From Streptomyces radicis (GTDB taxonomy: Bacteria > Actinomycetota > Actinomycetes > Streptomycetales > Streptomycetaceae), in assembly GCF_003626575.1 (NCBI RefSeq), contig NZ_RBDY01000001.1:248001-312000 (forward strand): DNA of 64,000 bases, given 5' to 3'. The position numbers and the translations under genes were made by a program. Under the pieces are notes generated by a model. The model was not told the DNA's origin and searched no databases. It saw nothing but the letters and a program-made list of their open reading frames with translations. Each line of letters starts with the position of its first letter. Position 1 is the first letter of the stretch. Shown here in pieces: positions 32,302-42,384 of this stretch.

Positions 32302-32763
32302 GTGGACATCGCGTTTCTCTTCCCCTTCATTCTGCTCATCGGCGTCATGTTCCTGATGACGCGCTCCGCCAAGAACCGGCAGCGTCAGGCTCTCGAGATG
32401 CGGGACTCGATGGAGCCGGGGTCGGGGGTGCGGACCATCGGCGGCATGTACGCCGAGGTCAAGGAGGTCAGGGAGGACACGGTCCTCCTCGAGGTCGCCC
32501 CCGGGGTGCACGCGGTCTACGCGAAGAACGCCATCGGCGCCGTCCTCGACGCGGACGAGTTCCAGCGGATCATCGACGACGAGCCGCACCAGGACGACGA
32601 GGACGAGGCCCCGGTCGTTCCCGATGACGCCTCCTCCCTGACCGAGGACGGCGGCGACCGCGTCGAGCTCGGCAAGGCCGACGCCGACGCCGACGCCGAC
32701 GACGCCGTGACGTCCGACTCTCCTGACAGCTCCACCAAGGAGCCGCGCGACCCCCAGTCCTGA
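32302..32763 (+). CDS. yajC: preprotein translocase subunit YajC
   Basis: A 153-aa protein with an N-terminal membrane helix (DIAFLFPFILLIGVMFLMTR). The YajC core follows (MEPGSGVRTIGGMYAEVKEV and VLLEVAPGVHAVYAKNAIG). A long acidic tail of Asp/Glu/Ser residues, including an ADADADADD run, extends beyond the usual ~100 aa. YajC associates with SecDF, whose genes follow. The start is the GTG at 32302. Confidence 0.9.
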   Translation: MDIAFLFPFILLIGVMFLMTRSAKNRQRQALEMRDSMEPGSGVRTIGGMYAEVKEVREDTVLLEVAPGVHAVYAKNAIGAVLDADEFQRIIDDEPHQDDEDEAPVVPDDASSLTEDGGDRVELGKADADADADDAVTSDSPDSSTKEPRDPQS

Positions 32764-32847
32764 GCGAGGCGGCCTCGGCCGCTCGTCAGTCATTCCGCCG
32801 CGCGGCGGTCACCGGCCGCGGACCGCTGGACAGAGAGAGACGAGAAG

Positions 32848-34755
32848 GTGGCGACACCGAAGAAGAGCCTCAGGTCCTCCGCCAAGAGAAGCGGGAGGAC
32901 CAGGGGAGCGCAGGGGAGGCCAGGGCGGGCCCTGGCGCTGATTTCGTTGATCGTGGTGGGCCTGGTCGCGGGGATGTTCGCCTCCGGTCACACGACGCCT
33001 CGCCTGGGCATCGACCTCGCGGGCGGCACGAGCATCACGCTCGCCGCCGTGGCCGAGGAGGGCAACGAGGACGCGATCAACTCGACGAACCTCAACACCG
33101 CCGTCAGCATCATCGAGCGCCGCGTCAACGGCCTCGGCGTCTCCGAGGCGGAGGTGCAGACCCAGGGCGACCGGAACATCATCGTCAACATCCCCAGGGG
33201 CACCAACGAGGAGCAGGCGAGGGAGCAGGTCGGCACCACGGCCGAGCTCGGCTTCCGCCCCGTGCTGACGATGGCCTCGGCCGCGCCCCCGGCCGAGTCG
33301 GGCGAGGAGCCCACGGACGAGCCGAGCGACGGCGCGGGCGAGGAGCCCACCGACGAGGAGTCGGGCGAGCCCACGGACGAGTCCGGCGACGGCGCGGGCG
33401 AGGACGCGACCGAGGAGCCGACCGACGAGGAGTCCACCGACGAGGAGCCGACGGACGAGGAGTCCGGCGACGAGAGCCAGAGCCTCGGCGTCCCCGGCGC
33501 CCGCGACGGCGGCCTCGGCACCATGAGCCTGGCGTCCCACCCCGCCCAGGACTCGACGGACGAGCCGAGCGACGGCGCGTCGGACGAGCCCACCGACGAG
33601 GAGTCGGACGCCGCGGCCGATGAGGGCGGTGAGGGCGAGGAGGCCCCGGCCGACCCGCAGGCCCAGCTCGACGCGCTCGACTGCACCACCGAGGCCGGGC
33701 GCCTCGAGGCCAGCAGGGCCGCCGCCCAGGCGCAGGACGACGAGCCCGTCGTGACGTGCGACGCCGAGGGCACCACCAAGTACGCGCTCGGCCCGGTGGC
33801 CGTCCCCGGCCGCGACGTCAGCGGCGCGGACGCCGTCTACGACACCCAGCGCGGCCAGGGCTGGATCGTCCAGATGGACTTCAGCAGCTCCGGCGCCGAC
33901 AAGTTCGCCGACATCACCGCCGAGCTGGCCATGCAGGTCGAGCCACAGAACCGGTTCGCCATCGTGCTGGACGGCGAGACGGTCTCCGCCCCCTCGGTCT
34001 CCGAGCGCCTCGGCGGCGGCAGCGCCGAGATCTCCGGCGGCTTCACGCAGGCGTCCGCGGAGGACCTCGCCAACATCCTCCAGTACGGCGCGCTGCCCCT
34101 CACCTTCGAGGAGGCGAGCGTCTCCACGGTCTCGCCGACCCTCGGTGACGAGCAGCTGCGGGCCGGCCTGATCGCGGGCGGCATCGGCCTCGCCCTGGTC
34201 ATCGCCTACATGCTGGTCTACTACCGCGGCCTGGCGCTGATCGCCATCGCCAGCCTCGTCGTCTCCGCCGCGCTCACCTACTCGCTGATGGCGCTGCTCG
34301 GCCCGATGATCGGCTTCGCGCTCAACCTCCCGGCCGTGTGCGGCGCGATCGTCGCCATCGGCATCACGGCGGACTCGTTCATCGTCTACTTCGAACGCAT
34401 AAGGGACGAGGTCAGGGAGGGCCGCAGCCTGCGCCCCGCCGTCGAGCGGGCCTGGCCGCGCGCCCGGCGGACCATCCTGGTCTCCGACTTCGTCTCCTTC
34501 CTCGCCGCCGCGGTCCTCTTCGTGGTCACCGTCGGCAAGGTGCAGGGCTTCGCCTTCACCCTGGGCCTGACGACGGCGCTCGACGTGGTGGTGGTCTTCC
34601 TGTTCACGAAGCCGCTGATGACCCTGCTGGCCCGGCGGAAGTTCTTCTCCGGCGGCCACCCGTGGTCAGGCCTCGACCCCAAGCGCCTCGGGGCCCGCCC
34701 GCTCCTGCGCGCCAGGCGCCCGGCGCCCGTTCCCAGCGACCCCAAGGAGGCGTGA
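32848..34755 (+). CDS. secD: protein translocase subunit SecD
   Basis: A 635-aa RND-type membrane protein that helps the Sec machinery by a proton-driven step. The N-terminal helix is RALALISLIVVGLVAGMFA, and the P1 domain starts at GIDLAGGTSITLAAV. Transmembrane segments 2-6 lie in the last 230 residues (LIAGGIGLALVIAYMLVYY, IGITADSFIVYFERIRDEVREGRS). Residues about 147-270 are an acidic low-complexity insert of Glu, Asp, Ser, Pro and Thr repeats within the exported P1 domain. GTG start at 32848. secF starts 1 nt after the stop. Confidence 0.94.
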   Translation: MATPKKSLRSSAKRSGRTRGAQGRPGRALALISLIVVGLVAGMFASGHTTPRLGIDLAGGTSITLAAVAEEGNEDAINSTNLNTAVSIIERRVNGLGVSEAEVQTQGDRNIIVNIPRGTNEEQAREQVGTTAELGFRPVLTMASAAPPAESGEEPTDEPSDGAGEEPTDEESGEPTDESGDGAGEDATEEPTDEESTDEEPTDEESGDESQSLGVPGARDGGLGTMSLASHPAQDSTDEPSDGASDEPTDEESDAAADEGGEGEEAPADPQAQLDALDCTTEAGRLEASRAAAQAQDDEPVVTCDAEGTTKYALGPVAVPGRDVSGADAVYDTQRGQGWIVQMDFSSSGADKFADITAELAMQVEPQNRFAIVLDGETVSAPSVSERLGGGSAEISGGFTQASAEDLANILQYGALPLTFEEASVSTVSPTLGDEQLRAGLIAGGIGLALVIAYMLVYYRGLALIAIASLVVSAALTYSLMALLGPMIGFALNLPAVCGAIVAIGITADSFIVYFERIRDEVREGRSLRPAVERAWPRARRTILVSDFVSFLAAAVLFVVTVGKVQGFAFTLGLTTALDVVVVFLFTKPLMTLLARRKFFSGGHPWSGLDPKRLGARPLLRARRPAPVPSDPKEA

Positions 34756-34756
34756 G

Positions 34757-35989
34757 ATGTCACGGCTCGGTGATCTCGGTGCCCGGCTCTACCGGGGAGA
34801 GGTCGGCGTCGACTTCGTCGCCCGCCGGAAGATCTGGTACCTGGTGTCGATCGTGATCACGATCCTGGCCTTCGCCGGGGTGGGGCTCAAGGGCCTGCAC
34901 ATGGGCGTGGAGTTCGAGGGCGGCGCGGTCTTCACCACCCCGGCCACCTCCGTCTCCACCGAGACCGCCGAGGAGGTGGCGGAGGAGGCGTCGGGCAGCC
35001 AGGCCCTCGTCCAGACGCTCGGCGACGACGGCGCGATGCGCATCCAGGTCAGCGGCCTGGACACCGAGCACTCCAACGAGACGCGCGCCGCCCTCGCCGA
35101 CGCCCTCGACATCGAGACCGAGGCGCTCAACGCCGAGCTGATCGGCCCGAGTTGGGGCTCCCAGATCGCGAACAGGGCGTGGCAGGGCCTGGCGATCTTC
35201 CTCGTCCTCGTGGTCATCTACCTCGCCATCGCCTTCGAGTGGCGCATGGCCCTCGCGGCGCTGATCGCGCTGGTCCACGACCTCACGATCACCGTCGGCG
35301 TCTACGCCCTGGTGGGCTTCGAGGTCACACCTGGCACGGTGATCGGCCTGCTGACCATCCTCGGGTACTCGCTCTACGACACGGTCGTGGTCTTCGACGG
35401 CCTGCGCGAGACAACCCGGAACTTCACGAAGCAGAGCCGTCACACCTACGCCGAGCTGGCCAACCGCAGCCTGAACGGCACGCTGGTCCGCTCGATCAAC
35501 ACCTCGGTGGTGGCCCTTCTCCCGGTCAGCGCCCTGCTGTTCATCGGCGGTGGCGCGCTGGGCGGCGGCATGCTCAACGACATCGCCCTGTCGCTCTTCG
35601 TCGGCCTCGCCGCGGGCGCGTACTCCTCGATCATGATCGCGACCCCGCTGGTCTCGGACTTCAAGAGCCGTGACCCGGTGGTCGCCGCCCATGACCGCAA
35701 GGTGCTCGCCCGGCGGGCCAAGCGCGAGGAGCTCGGCCTCGGCGCGGACGCCGACGACGAGGACGAGTCCGCGGACGACGACGCCTCGCCGAGGCTCTCG
35801 GACCGGGACCTCGAGGTCCCGGGCCTCGAGCACGGCGGCCACGACAGCCACGGCGACCACGACCTTGAGGACGAGGGCCGCCCGCCCGTCGCCGCCGCGG
35901 GCGCCGCCGCCCGAGGCTCCCGCGGGCCGCGCCGCCAGCCGACGTCGCGGGGCCGCGGCAAGGGCCGTCCCTCGGGGAAGCGCCGGTGA
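34757..35989 (+). CDS. secF: protein translocase subunit SecF
   Basis: A 410-aa partner of SecD. It has an N-terminal helix (WYLVSIVITILAFAGVGLKG), the GVEFEGGAVF motif, five further helices with GYSLYDTVVVFDGLRETTRN, and SINTSVVALLPVSALLFIGG. Beyond the membrane core, about 90 residues form a cytoplasmic tail, first acidic (DADDEDESADDD) and then Gly/Arg/Lys-rich (SRGRGKGRPSGKRR), unusual compared with short-tailed SecF proteins. The tail overlaps the start of apt by 4 nt. Confidence 0.94.
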   Translation: MSRLGDLGARLYRGEVGVDFVARRKIWYLVSIVITILAFAGVGLKGLHMGVEFEGGAVFTTPATSVSTETAEEVAEEASGSQALVQTLGDDGAMRIQVSGLDTEHSNETRAALADALDIETEALNAELIGPSWGSQIANRAWQGLAIFLVLVVIYLAIAFEWRMALAALIALVHDLTITVGVYALVGFEVTPGTVIGLLTILGYSLYDTVVVFDGLRETTRNFTKQSRHTYAELANRSLNGTLVRSINTSVVALLPVSALLFIGGGALGGGMLNDIALSLFVGLAAGAYSSIMIATPLVSDFKSRDPVVAAHDRKVLARRAKREELGLGADADDEDESADDDASPRLSDRDLEVPGLEHGGHDSHGDHDLEDEGRPPVAAAGAAARGSRGPRRQPTSRGRGKGRPSGKRR

Positions 35990-36546
35990 CGGCCGCCGCC
36001 CGGTCGCGCGCCGAGGTCGAGGCGCTGCTGCGTGGCCGGATCCGCGATGTCCCCGACCACCCCGAGCCCGGGATCGTCTTCAAGGACATCACCCCGCTGC
36101 TCGCCGACCCGGAGGCGTTCACCGCGCTCACCGACGCGCTGGCCGCGTTCAGCATCGAGCACGGCGCCACCAAGGTCGTCGGGCTCGAGGCCAGGGGCTT
36201 CATCCTGGCCGCCCCCGTGGCCGTCCGCGCGGGCCTGGGCTTCGTCCCGGTCCGCAAGGCGGGCAAGCTCCCCGGGGCCACCCTCGCGCAGGCGTACGAG
36301 CTCGAGTACGGCAGCGCCGAGATGGAGATCCACGCCGAGGACCTGTCGGGCTCCGACCGCGTGCTGGTCATCGACGACGTGCTGGCCACCGGAGGCACCG
36401 CCGAGGCCGCCCTGCGGCTGATCCGGCGCTCCGGCGCCCAGGTCGCCGGACTGGCCGTGCTGATGGAGCTGGGATTCCTGCCGGGCAGGGCGCGGGTGCT
36501 CCCCGCCCTCGACGGCGCCCCCTACCAGGCGTTGCTCACCGTCTGA
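35986..36546 (+). CDS. apt: adenine phosphoribosyltransferase
   Basis: A 186-aa purine salvage enzyme making AMP from adenine and PRPP. The PRPP-binding motif is VLVIDDVLATGGTAEAA near residue 125. IRDVPDHPEPGIVFKDITPLL at the N-terminus and GLEARGFILAAPVA are typical. The GTG at 35986 overlaps the secF stop. secDF-apt-relA is the common order in actinomycetes and connects nucleotide salvage with (p)ppGpp metabolism. Confidence 0.93.
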   Translation: MTAAARSRAEVEALLRGRIRDVPDHPEPGIVFKDITPLLADPEAFTALTDALAAFSIEHGATKVVGLEARGFILAAPVAVRAGLGFVPVRKAGKLPGATLAQAYELEYGSAEMEIHAEDLSGSDRVLVIDDVLATGGTAEAALRLIRRSGAQVAGLAVLMELGFLPGRARVLPALDGAPYQALLTV

Positions 36547-36550
36547 GAAC

Positions 36551-36607
36551 GCCCGCGCACGCTCCCGGCTCCCGTCACACGGCGGGGGCCGGGGAGCGTA
36601 CGCGGGC
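36551..36607. terminator. long hairpin after apt
   Basis: GCCCGCG (36551-36557) pairs with CGCGGGC (36601-36607), and ACGCTCCC (36559-36566) with GGGAGCGT (36592-36599). One mismatch separates the two helices and a C/G-rich loop lies within. It should end the secDF-apt transcript before relA. Confidence 0.65.
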
Positions 36608-36750
36608 TTGCGCGCGTGCGGATCCCCTGGGCTCGTTACCATGGCAGTCCGATCAATTCCGGCCGGACTCTCCTCAGGCCGCCCGCGGCTCGGAGGACCG
36701 CTCCCCCTCCCGGCCGTTCACGGCGGGGAAGGGCCCGAGAAGGAGTGCTC

Positions 36751-39204
36751 TTGCCAGACGACGCCCAGCCGCTCACCTCAGCCCAGCGGAAGAGTGCCAA
36801 GCCGTCCGCCGCCGCCCTCGGCTGGCGGGACGGGGAGGACAGCCGTGCCCCGGCACCGGCGGCGCAGTCGGCCCCCGCCGTCTCCGGCGTCTCGGGCCGC
36901 TCCGGCTCGTCGAACCGCGTACGGGCCCGCCTCGCCCGGCTCGGCGTCCAGCGCTCCAGCCCGTACAACCCCGTCCTCGAGCCGCTGCTGCGCGTCGTCA
37001 GGGCCAACGACCCCAAGGCCGACACCGCGCTGCTGCGCCGCATCGAGCGCGCCTACCAGGTCGCCGAGCGGTGGCACCGCGGCCAGAAGCGCAAGAGCGG
37101 CGACCCGTACATCACCCACCCGCTGGCCGTGACGACGATCCTGGCCGAGCTGGGCATGGACGCGGCGACGCTGATGGCCGGGCTGCTGCACGACACCGTC
37201 GAGGACACCGAGTACGGCCTCGACACCCTCCGCAGGGACTTCGGCGACCAGGTCGCCCAGCTCGTCGACGGCGTCACCAAGCTGGACAAGGTCAAGTTCG
37301 GCGAGGCGGCCCAGGCCGAGACCGTCCGCAAGATGGTGGTGGCCATGGCCAGGGACCCCAGGGTCCTGGTCATCAAGCTCGCCGACCGCCTGCACAACAT
37401 GCGGACGATGCGCTTCCTCAAGCGGGAGAAGCAGGAGCAGAAGGCCCGCGAGACGCTGGAGATCTACGCCCCGCTCGCCCATCGCCTGGGCATGAACACC
37501 ATCAAGTGGGAGCTCGAGGACCTGGCGTTCGCGATCCTCTACCCCAAGATGTACGACGAGATCGTCCGCCTGGTCGCCGAGCGCGCGCCCAAGCGCGACG
37601 AGTACCTCGCCACCGTCATCGACGAGGTGCAGTCCGACCTGCGCGGCGCCCGGATCAAGGCCGCGGTCACCGGGCGGCCCAAGCACTACTACAGCGTCTA
37701 CCAGAAGATGATCGTGCGCGGCCGCGACTTCGCGGAGATCTACGACCTGGTGGGCATCAGGGTCCTGGTGGACACCGTCCGCGACTGCTACGCCGCGCTC
37801 GGCACCGTGCACGCGCGGTGGAATCCGGTGCCCGGGCGGTTCAAGGACTACATCGCGATGCCCAAGTTCAACATGTACCAGTCCCTGCACACGACCGTGA
37901 TAGGGCCGGGGGGCAAGCCCGTCGAGCTCCAGATCCGCACGTTCGACATGCACAGGCGCGCGGAGTTCGGCATCGCCGCCCACTGGAAGTACAAGCAGCA
38001 GGCGGTCGCCGGCTCCTCCAAGGTGCGCTCCGACGCCCCGAAGAAGGGCGAGCGCAGGGGCGGCCGTTCCACCGTGGACGACATGGCCTGGCTGCGGCAG
38101 CTGCTCGACTGGCAGAAGGAGACGGAGGACCCGGGGGAGTTCCTCGAGTCGCTGCGCTTCGACCTGTCGCGCAACGAAGTGTTCGTCTTCACGCCCAAGG
38201 GCGACGTGATCGCGCTGCCCGCCGGCGCGACGCCGGTCGACTTCGCGTACGCCGTGCACACCGAGGTCGGCCACCGCACGATAGGGGCCAAGGTCAACGG
38301 CCGCCTGGTGCCGCTCGAGTCCACGCTGGACAACGGCGACACCGTGGAGATCTTCACGTCCAAGGCCGATGGCGCGGGCCCTTCGCGTGACTGGCTCGGC
38401 TTCGTCAAGTCCCCCCGCGCGCGCAACAAGATCAGGGGCTGGTTCTCCAAGGAGCGCAGGGACGAGGCGATCGAGCAGGGCAAGGACTCCATCGCCCGCG
38501 CCGTGCGCAAGCAGAACCTCCCGATCCAGCACGTGCTCAGCGGCGACGCGCTGGTCACGCTGGCCCACGAGATGCGGTACCCCGACATCTCGTCGCTCTA
38601 CGCCGCGATCGGCGAGGGCCATGTCTCGGCGCAGAGCGTGGTGCAGAAGCTCGTCCAGGCGGTCGGCGGCGAGGAGGCGGCCAACGAGGACATCTCCGAG
38701 GCGGCCCCTCCGGTCCCGGTCCGCGCCAAGCGGCGCACGACCGCGGACCCCGGCGTGGTGGTCAAGGGCGTGGACGACGTCTGGGTCAAGGTCGCCCGCT
38801 GCTGCACGCCGGTGCCGGGGGACCCGATCATCGGCTTCGTCACGCGCGGGAACGGCGTCTCCGTGCACCGGGCCGACTGCCTGAACGTCGACTCCCTCGC
38901 CCAGGAGCCCGAGCGGATCCTGGACGTCGAGTGGGCGCCCACCCAGTCCTCGGTCTTCCTGGTCGCCATCCAGGTCGAGGCACTCGACCGTTCACGGCTG
39001 CTCTCGGACGTCACGCGCGTCCTGTCGGACCAGCACGTGAACATCCTCTCGGCCGCCGTCCAGACCTCGCGTGACCGGGTGGCCACGTCCCGCTTCACGT
39101 TCGAGATGGGCGACCCCAAGCACCTGGGGCATGTGCTGAAGGCCGTGCGCGGCGTCGAGGGCGTCTACGACGTCTACCGCGTCACCTCGCCGCGCAGGCC
39201 CTGA
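36751..39204 (+). CDS. relA: bifunctional (p)ppGpp synthetase/hydrolase Rel
   Basis: An 817-aa long RSH protein governing the stringent response. The HD hydrolase domain is intact ([18 protein letters not shown] near residue 145). The synthetase has [19 protein letters not shown] (about residue 362); the RxKD form there marks bifunctional Rel rather than synthesis-only RelA. TGS lies at about 475-540 ([21 protein letters not shown]), the Cys-containing region at about 680 ([18 protein letters not shown]) and ACT at about 735-815. TTG at 36751 is chosen because AAGGAG lies 6 nt upstream and the protein then begins like other streptomycete RelA proteins. Confidence 0.94.
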   Translation: MPDDAQPLTSAQRKSAKPSAAALGWRDGEDSRAPAPAAQSAPAVSGVSGRSGSSNRVRARLARLGVQRSSPYNPVLEPLLRVVRANDPKADTALLRRIERAYQVAERWHRGQKRKSGDPYITHPLAVTTILAELGMDAATLMAGLLHDTVEDTEYGLDTLRRDFGDQVAQLVDGVTKLDKVKFGEAAQAETVRKMVVAMARDPRVLVIKLADRLHNMRTMRFLKREKQEQKARETLEIYAPLAHRLGMNTIKWELEDLAFAILYPKMYDEIVRLVAERAPKRDEYLATVIDEVQSDLRGARIKAAVTGRPKHYYSVYQKMIVRGRDFAEIYDLVGIRVLVDTVRDCYAALGTVHARWNPVPGRFKDYIAMPKFNMYQSLHTTVIGPGGKPVELQIRTFDMHRRAEFGIAAHWKYKQQAVAGSSKVRSDAPKKGERRGGRSTVDDMAWLRQLLDWQKETEDPGEFLESLRFDLSRNEVFVFTPKGDVIALPAGATPVDFAYAVHTEVGHRTIGAKVNGRLVPLESTLDNGDTVEIFTSKADGAGPSRDWLGFVKSPRARNKIRGWFSKERRDEAIEQGKDSIARAVRKQNLPIQHVLSGDALVTLAHEMRYPDISSLYAAIGEGHVSAQSVVQKLVQAVGGEEAANEDISEAAPPVPVRAKRRTTADPGVVVKGVDDVWVKVARCCTPVPGDPIIGFVTRGNGVSVHRADCLNVDSLAQEPERILDVEWAPTQSSVFLVAIQVEALDRSRLLSDVTRVLSDQHVNILSAAVQTSRDRVATSRFTFEMGDPKHLGHVLKAVRGVEGVYDVYRVTSPRRP

Positions 39205-39211
39205 CGCGAGC

Positions 39212-39252
39212 GGCGGCGGGGAGAGCGGTGAACGCCGCCCCTCCCCGCCGCC
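39212..39252. terminator. bidirectional terminator between relA and the DUF349 gene
   Basis: A perfect 12-bp stem, GGCGGCGGGGAG with CTCCCCGCCGCC, encloses a second small GCGG/CCGC hairpin. It lies between two converging genes. Confidence 0.75.
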
Positions 39253-39271
39253 ACCGGCGCCCCGCTCGAGC

Positions 39272-40501
39272 TCAGCCGCCGAACTCCTGAAGCCCCTTGA
39301 GCGCCTGGTCGAGCAGCGCCTGCCGCCCGGCCAGCTCCTGCTCGAGCTTCTGCGCCTTGGCGGCGTTCCCCTGGGCCCTGGCCCGCTCCGCCTGCTCCCG
39401 CAGCCGGTCGACGGCGTCCTGCAACTGCCCGGTCAGGCCCGCGGCCCGTGCCCGCGCCTCGGGGTTGGTGCGCCGCCACTCGACGTCCTCCGCCTCGGCG
39501 ATGGCCCGCTCGACGGCGTGCATCCGGCCCTCGATCGCGGCCCTGGCGTCCCTGGGCACATGGCCGACGGCCTCCCAGCGCTCGCTGATCGAGCGCAACG
39601 CGGCACGCGCCGCCCGCAGATCGGTGATCGGCAGCAGCTTCTCGGCCTCGGCCGCCAGCTCCTCCTTGCGCGCGAGGTTGTCGCGGTGCTCGGCGTCCCG
39701 CTCGGCGAACGCCGACCCCCGGGCCTGGAAGAAGATGTCCTGCGCCGCCCTGAAGCGGGCCCACAGGTCCTCCTCGGCGTCCCGGTGCGCCCGGCCCGCC
39801 GCCTTCCACTCCCGCATCAGCTCGCGGTAACGGGCCGCCGTCGGGCCCCAGTCCGAGGACTCCGACAGGCTCTCCGCCTCCGCGATCAGCTTCTCCTTGC
39901 GCCGCCGCGTCTCCTCGCGCTGCGAATCGAGCGCGGCGAAGTGCGACTTGCGGCGCTTGGAGAACGCCGACCTGGCCTGCGAGAACCGGTGCCACAGCTC
40001 GTCGTCGGTCTTCCTGTCGAGCCGCGGCAGGCCCTTCCACGTGTCGACGAGGCCGCGCAGCCGCTCACCCGCGACCCGCCACTGCTCGCTCGCGGCCAGC
40101 TCCTCGGCCTCGGCGACCAGCGCCTCCTTGGCCGACCTGGCCTCCTCGGTCTGCCGCGCCTTGGTCGCCTTCCGCTCCTCGCGGCGCGCGTCGACCAGGG
40201 CGACCAGCTCGTCGAGGCGGCGGCCGAGCCCGGCGAGGTCGCCGACCGCGTGCCCGGCGTCGACCTGCTCGCGCAGGTGGCCGATGGCCGTCATGGCGTC
40301 CTTGGCCGACAGGTCGGTGGTCCGCACCCGCCGCTCGAGGAGGTCCACCTCGACGACGAGGCCCTCGTATTTGCGCTCGAAATAGGCGAGCGCCTCCTCG
40401 GGGGAGCCCGCCTGCCAGGAGCCGACGACCTTCTCGCCGTCCGGCGTCCGCACGTACACGGTCCCGGTCTCGTCAACACGGCCCCACGGCTCGCTGCTCA
40501 C
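39272..40501 (-). CDS. DUF349 repeat protein
   Basis: A 409-aa, highly charged helical protein. After an N-terminal beta-rich segment (SSEPWGRVDETGTVYVRTPD) come several DUF349-type repeats with the recurrent pattern W..R...E...L...W (LVDTWKGLPRLDRKTDDELW, REWKAAGRAHRDAEEDLW, SERWEAVGHVPRDARAAI), ending in a coiled coil (QNAAKAQKLEQ-like). DUF349 proteins are linked to DNA or RNA processes but their action is unknown. The GTG at 40501 follows GAGGAGG. The cyclophilin gene lies 184 nt upstream in the same direction. Confidence 0.85.
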   Translation of the reverse strand: MSSEPWGRVDETGTVYVRTPDGEKVVGSWQAGSPEEALAYFERKYEGLVVEVDLLERRVRTTDLSAKDAMTAIGHLREQVDAGHAVGDLAGLGRRLDELVALVDARREERKATKARQTEEARSAKEALVAEAEELAASEQWRVAGERLRGLVDTWKGLPRLDRKTDDELWHRFSQARSAFSKRRKSHFAALDSQREETRRRKEKLIAEAESLSESSDWGPTAARYRELMREWKAAGRAHRDAEEDLWARFRAAQDIFFQARGSAFAERDAEHRDNLARKEELAAEAEKLLPITDLRAARAALRSISERWEAVGHVPRDARAAIEGRMHAVERAIAEAEDVEWRRTNPEARARAAGLTGQLQDAVDRLREQAERARAQGNAAKAQKLEQELAGRQALLDQALKGLQEFGG

Positions 40502-40685
40502 AGCGCCTCCTCGTTTGATGCGCACGACGGGGCCTGACGCCCCCGGCACCGTCCACACTTCTCGACCGGTCGGCGGCCCTGTTCTCCCGCCCGACCGGCG
40601 CAGGCACCCTGCACAACGCCAACATAGGTGACACCGTGCCCGGCTGTCCGCACCTTGCTCGCCGGAAAATACCGGTGAACGGGGC

Positions 40686-41516
40686 TCACTCCGCCGCAAC
40701 CTCCTCCACGGTCGCCTCGTTGATCACCACCGTGGCGTTCGGCGCGGTCGTCCCGTTGGCGTCGGGCGGGGCCGCGCCCGTCCCGGCGATCAGCTCGACC
40801 ACGTCGAGCCCGGCGGTCAGCGTCCCGAACGGCGTGTACTGCGCGGGCAGCTGGCTGTCCTCGTACACCACGAAGAACTGGCTGCCGCCGGTGTCGGGGC
40901 CGCTGTTGGCCATGGCCACCGTGCCCGCGGGGTAGACGCCATCGGCCACCTCGGGGGCGTCGAGGTTCTCGTCGGGCAGGCTGTACCCGGGGCCGCCCTG
41001 GCCCGTGCCCTGCGGATCGCCGCACTGGAGCACGTAGATGCCCTCGGTCACCAGCCTGTGGCAGCGGGTGTGGTCGAAGTAGCCCTCGCCGGCGAGGAAG
41101 TTGAACGAGTTCACCGTCTGTGGCGCCGCCTCGGCGTCCATCGTGATCTCGATGTCGCCGCACGTGGTCGCGAGCCGCATCACGTAGTCGTTCGCGGCGT
41201 CGACGGCCATCTCGGGCTGCTCCTCCCACTGCGCCGTGGTCGGCTCGCCCTCCGCGGGGGCCTCGCAGGGGTCGTCGAGTGGCGTGGTCGGCTCGTCGCT
41301 CGGCTGCGCGTTGTCCTCCGCCGCCGGGTCCGAGCCGCCGTCGTCCCGGTTCACGGCCACCAGGGCGGTCGCGCCGCCGGCCACGAGCACGACCAGCGCG
41401 ACCGAGAGCAGGATGCGGCGGCGGCGACCCCGGCGGTGCCGATTCGCCCTCCGCTGCTGCTGCCGCTCGAACTTCGCGCGCGCGAGCTGCTTGCGCCGCT
41501 GCTCCTTGCTGACCAC
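40686..41516 (-). CDS. membrane-anchored cyclophilin-type peptidyl-prolyl isomerase
   Basis: A 276-aa protein with a basic cytoplasmic N-terminus (SKEQRRKQLARAKFERQQQR) and one signal-anchor helix (ILLSVALVVLVAGGATALVAV). An acidic linker leads to the cyclophilin domain outside the membrane: TVNSFNFLAGEGYFDHTRCHRL, CGDPQGTGQGGPGY and SQFFVVYEDSQLP. The catalytic Arg is present in CHRLV. It probably folds exported proteins. The GTG at 41516 follows GGGAGAG; upstream in-frame codons lack an RBS. Confidence 0.88.
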   Translation of the reverse strand: MVSKEQRRKQLARAKFERQQQRRANRHRRGRRRRILLSVALVVLVAGGATALVAVNRDDGGSDPAAEDNAQPSDEPTTPLDDPCEAPAEGEPTTAQWEEQPEMAVDAANDYVMRLATTCGDIEITMDAEAAPQTVNSFNFLAGEGYFDHTRCHRLVTEGIYVLQCGDPQGTGQGGPGYSLPDENLDAPEVADGVYPAGTVAMANSGPDTGGSQFFVVYEDSQLPAQYTPFGTLTAGLDVVELIAGTGAAPPDANGTTAPNATVVINEATVEEVAAE

Positions 41517-41614
41517 CGCGCTCTCCCTTGTCTGTCGGGGACTGGAACTCATGTACATCAAGTGCGCCCGTGGCGTCACCGTATACGGGTTCGCCCGTCC
41601 TGCACCGCCGCCGG

Positions 41615-41620
41615 TAGGCT
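41615..41620 (+). promoter_or_regulatory. putative -10 element of the MBL-hisS operon
   Basis: TAGGCT lies about 40 nt before the hydrolase start, in the divergent gap with the cyclophilin gene. Confidence 0.45.
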
Positions 41621-41659
41621 CTGGCCAGGCAGCCACCCACGACGACCGTGAGGACGACC

Positions 41660-42373
41660 GTGCTCATCGCTGGCTTCCCCGCCGGGGCCTGGGGGACCAA
41701 TTGCTACCTGGTCGCGCCCGCCGCGGGCGAGGAGTGCGTGATCATCGACCCGGGGCACCGGGCCGCCCCCGGCGTCGCCGAGGCCATCGCCAAGCACCGG
41801 CTCAAGCCGGTGGCCGTGATCCTCACCCATGGCCACATCGACCACGTCGCCTCGGTGGTGCCCGTCTGCGGCGCCCATGACGTGCCCGCCTGGATCCACC
41901 CGGCCGACCGCTACATGCTGGACGACCCGGAGAAGGCGCTCGGCGTCCGCATCGGCCAGCCGCTCATGGGCGAGCTGACCGTGGGGGAGCCCGACGACCT
42001 GCGGGAGCTGGCCGACGGTGCCGAGCTCGATCTCGCGGGGATGACCCTCACCGTCGCGCACGCCCCGGGCCATACCAAGGGGTCGGTGACCTTCGGGCTG
42101 CCCGAGCAGGCGGACGTTCCGCCGGTGCTGTTCTCGGGCGACCTGCTGTTCGCCGGCTCCGTCGGACGCACCGATCTGCCCGGGGGTGACCACCTCGAGA
42201 TCCTGCGCTCGCTGGCCCGTGTCTGCCTGCCGCTCAGTGACTCGACCGTGGTGCTCTCCGGGCATGGCCCGCAGACCACCATCGGCCGCGAGCGCGCCAC
42301 CAACCCGTTCCTGCGGGAGCTGGCCGCCGGCCGGGCGGCGGCCGACGCCGCCGCACAGCGACCAGGAATGTGA
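41660..42373 (+). CDS. metallo-beta-lactamase-fold hydrolase (glyoxalase II-like)
   Basis: A 237-aa metallohydrolase. The metal motif THGHIDH (HxHxDH) is near residue 59, with later ligands in [27 protein letters not shown] and LSGHGPQT. It resembles hydroxyacylglutathione hydrolase, but actinomycetes use mycothiol, so a mycothiol thioester or another ester is the likelier substrate. GTG at 41660 is preferred over GTG at 41648 because GAGG then lies 6 nt upstream and the protein starts [17 protein letters not shown]. It overlaps or abuts hisS. Confidence 0.85.
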   Translation: MLIAGFPAGAWGTNCYLVAPAAGEECVIIDPGHRAAPGVAEAIAKHRLKPVAVILTHGHIDHVASVVPVCGAHDVPAWIHPADRYMLDDPEKALGVRIGQPLMGELTVGEPDDLRELADGAELDLAGMTLTVAHAPGHTKGSVTFGLPEQADVPPVLFSGDLLFAGSVGRTDLPGGDHLEILRSLARVCLPLSDSTVVLSGHGPQTTIGRERATNPFLRELAAGRAAADAAAQRPGM

Positions 42374-42384
42374 AGAATCCTTTC

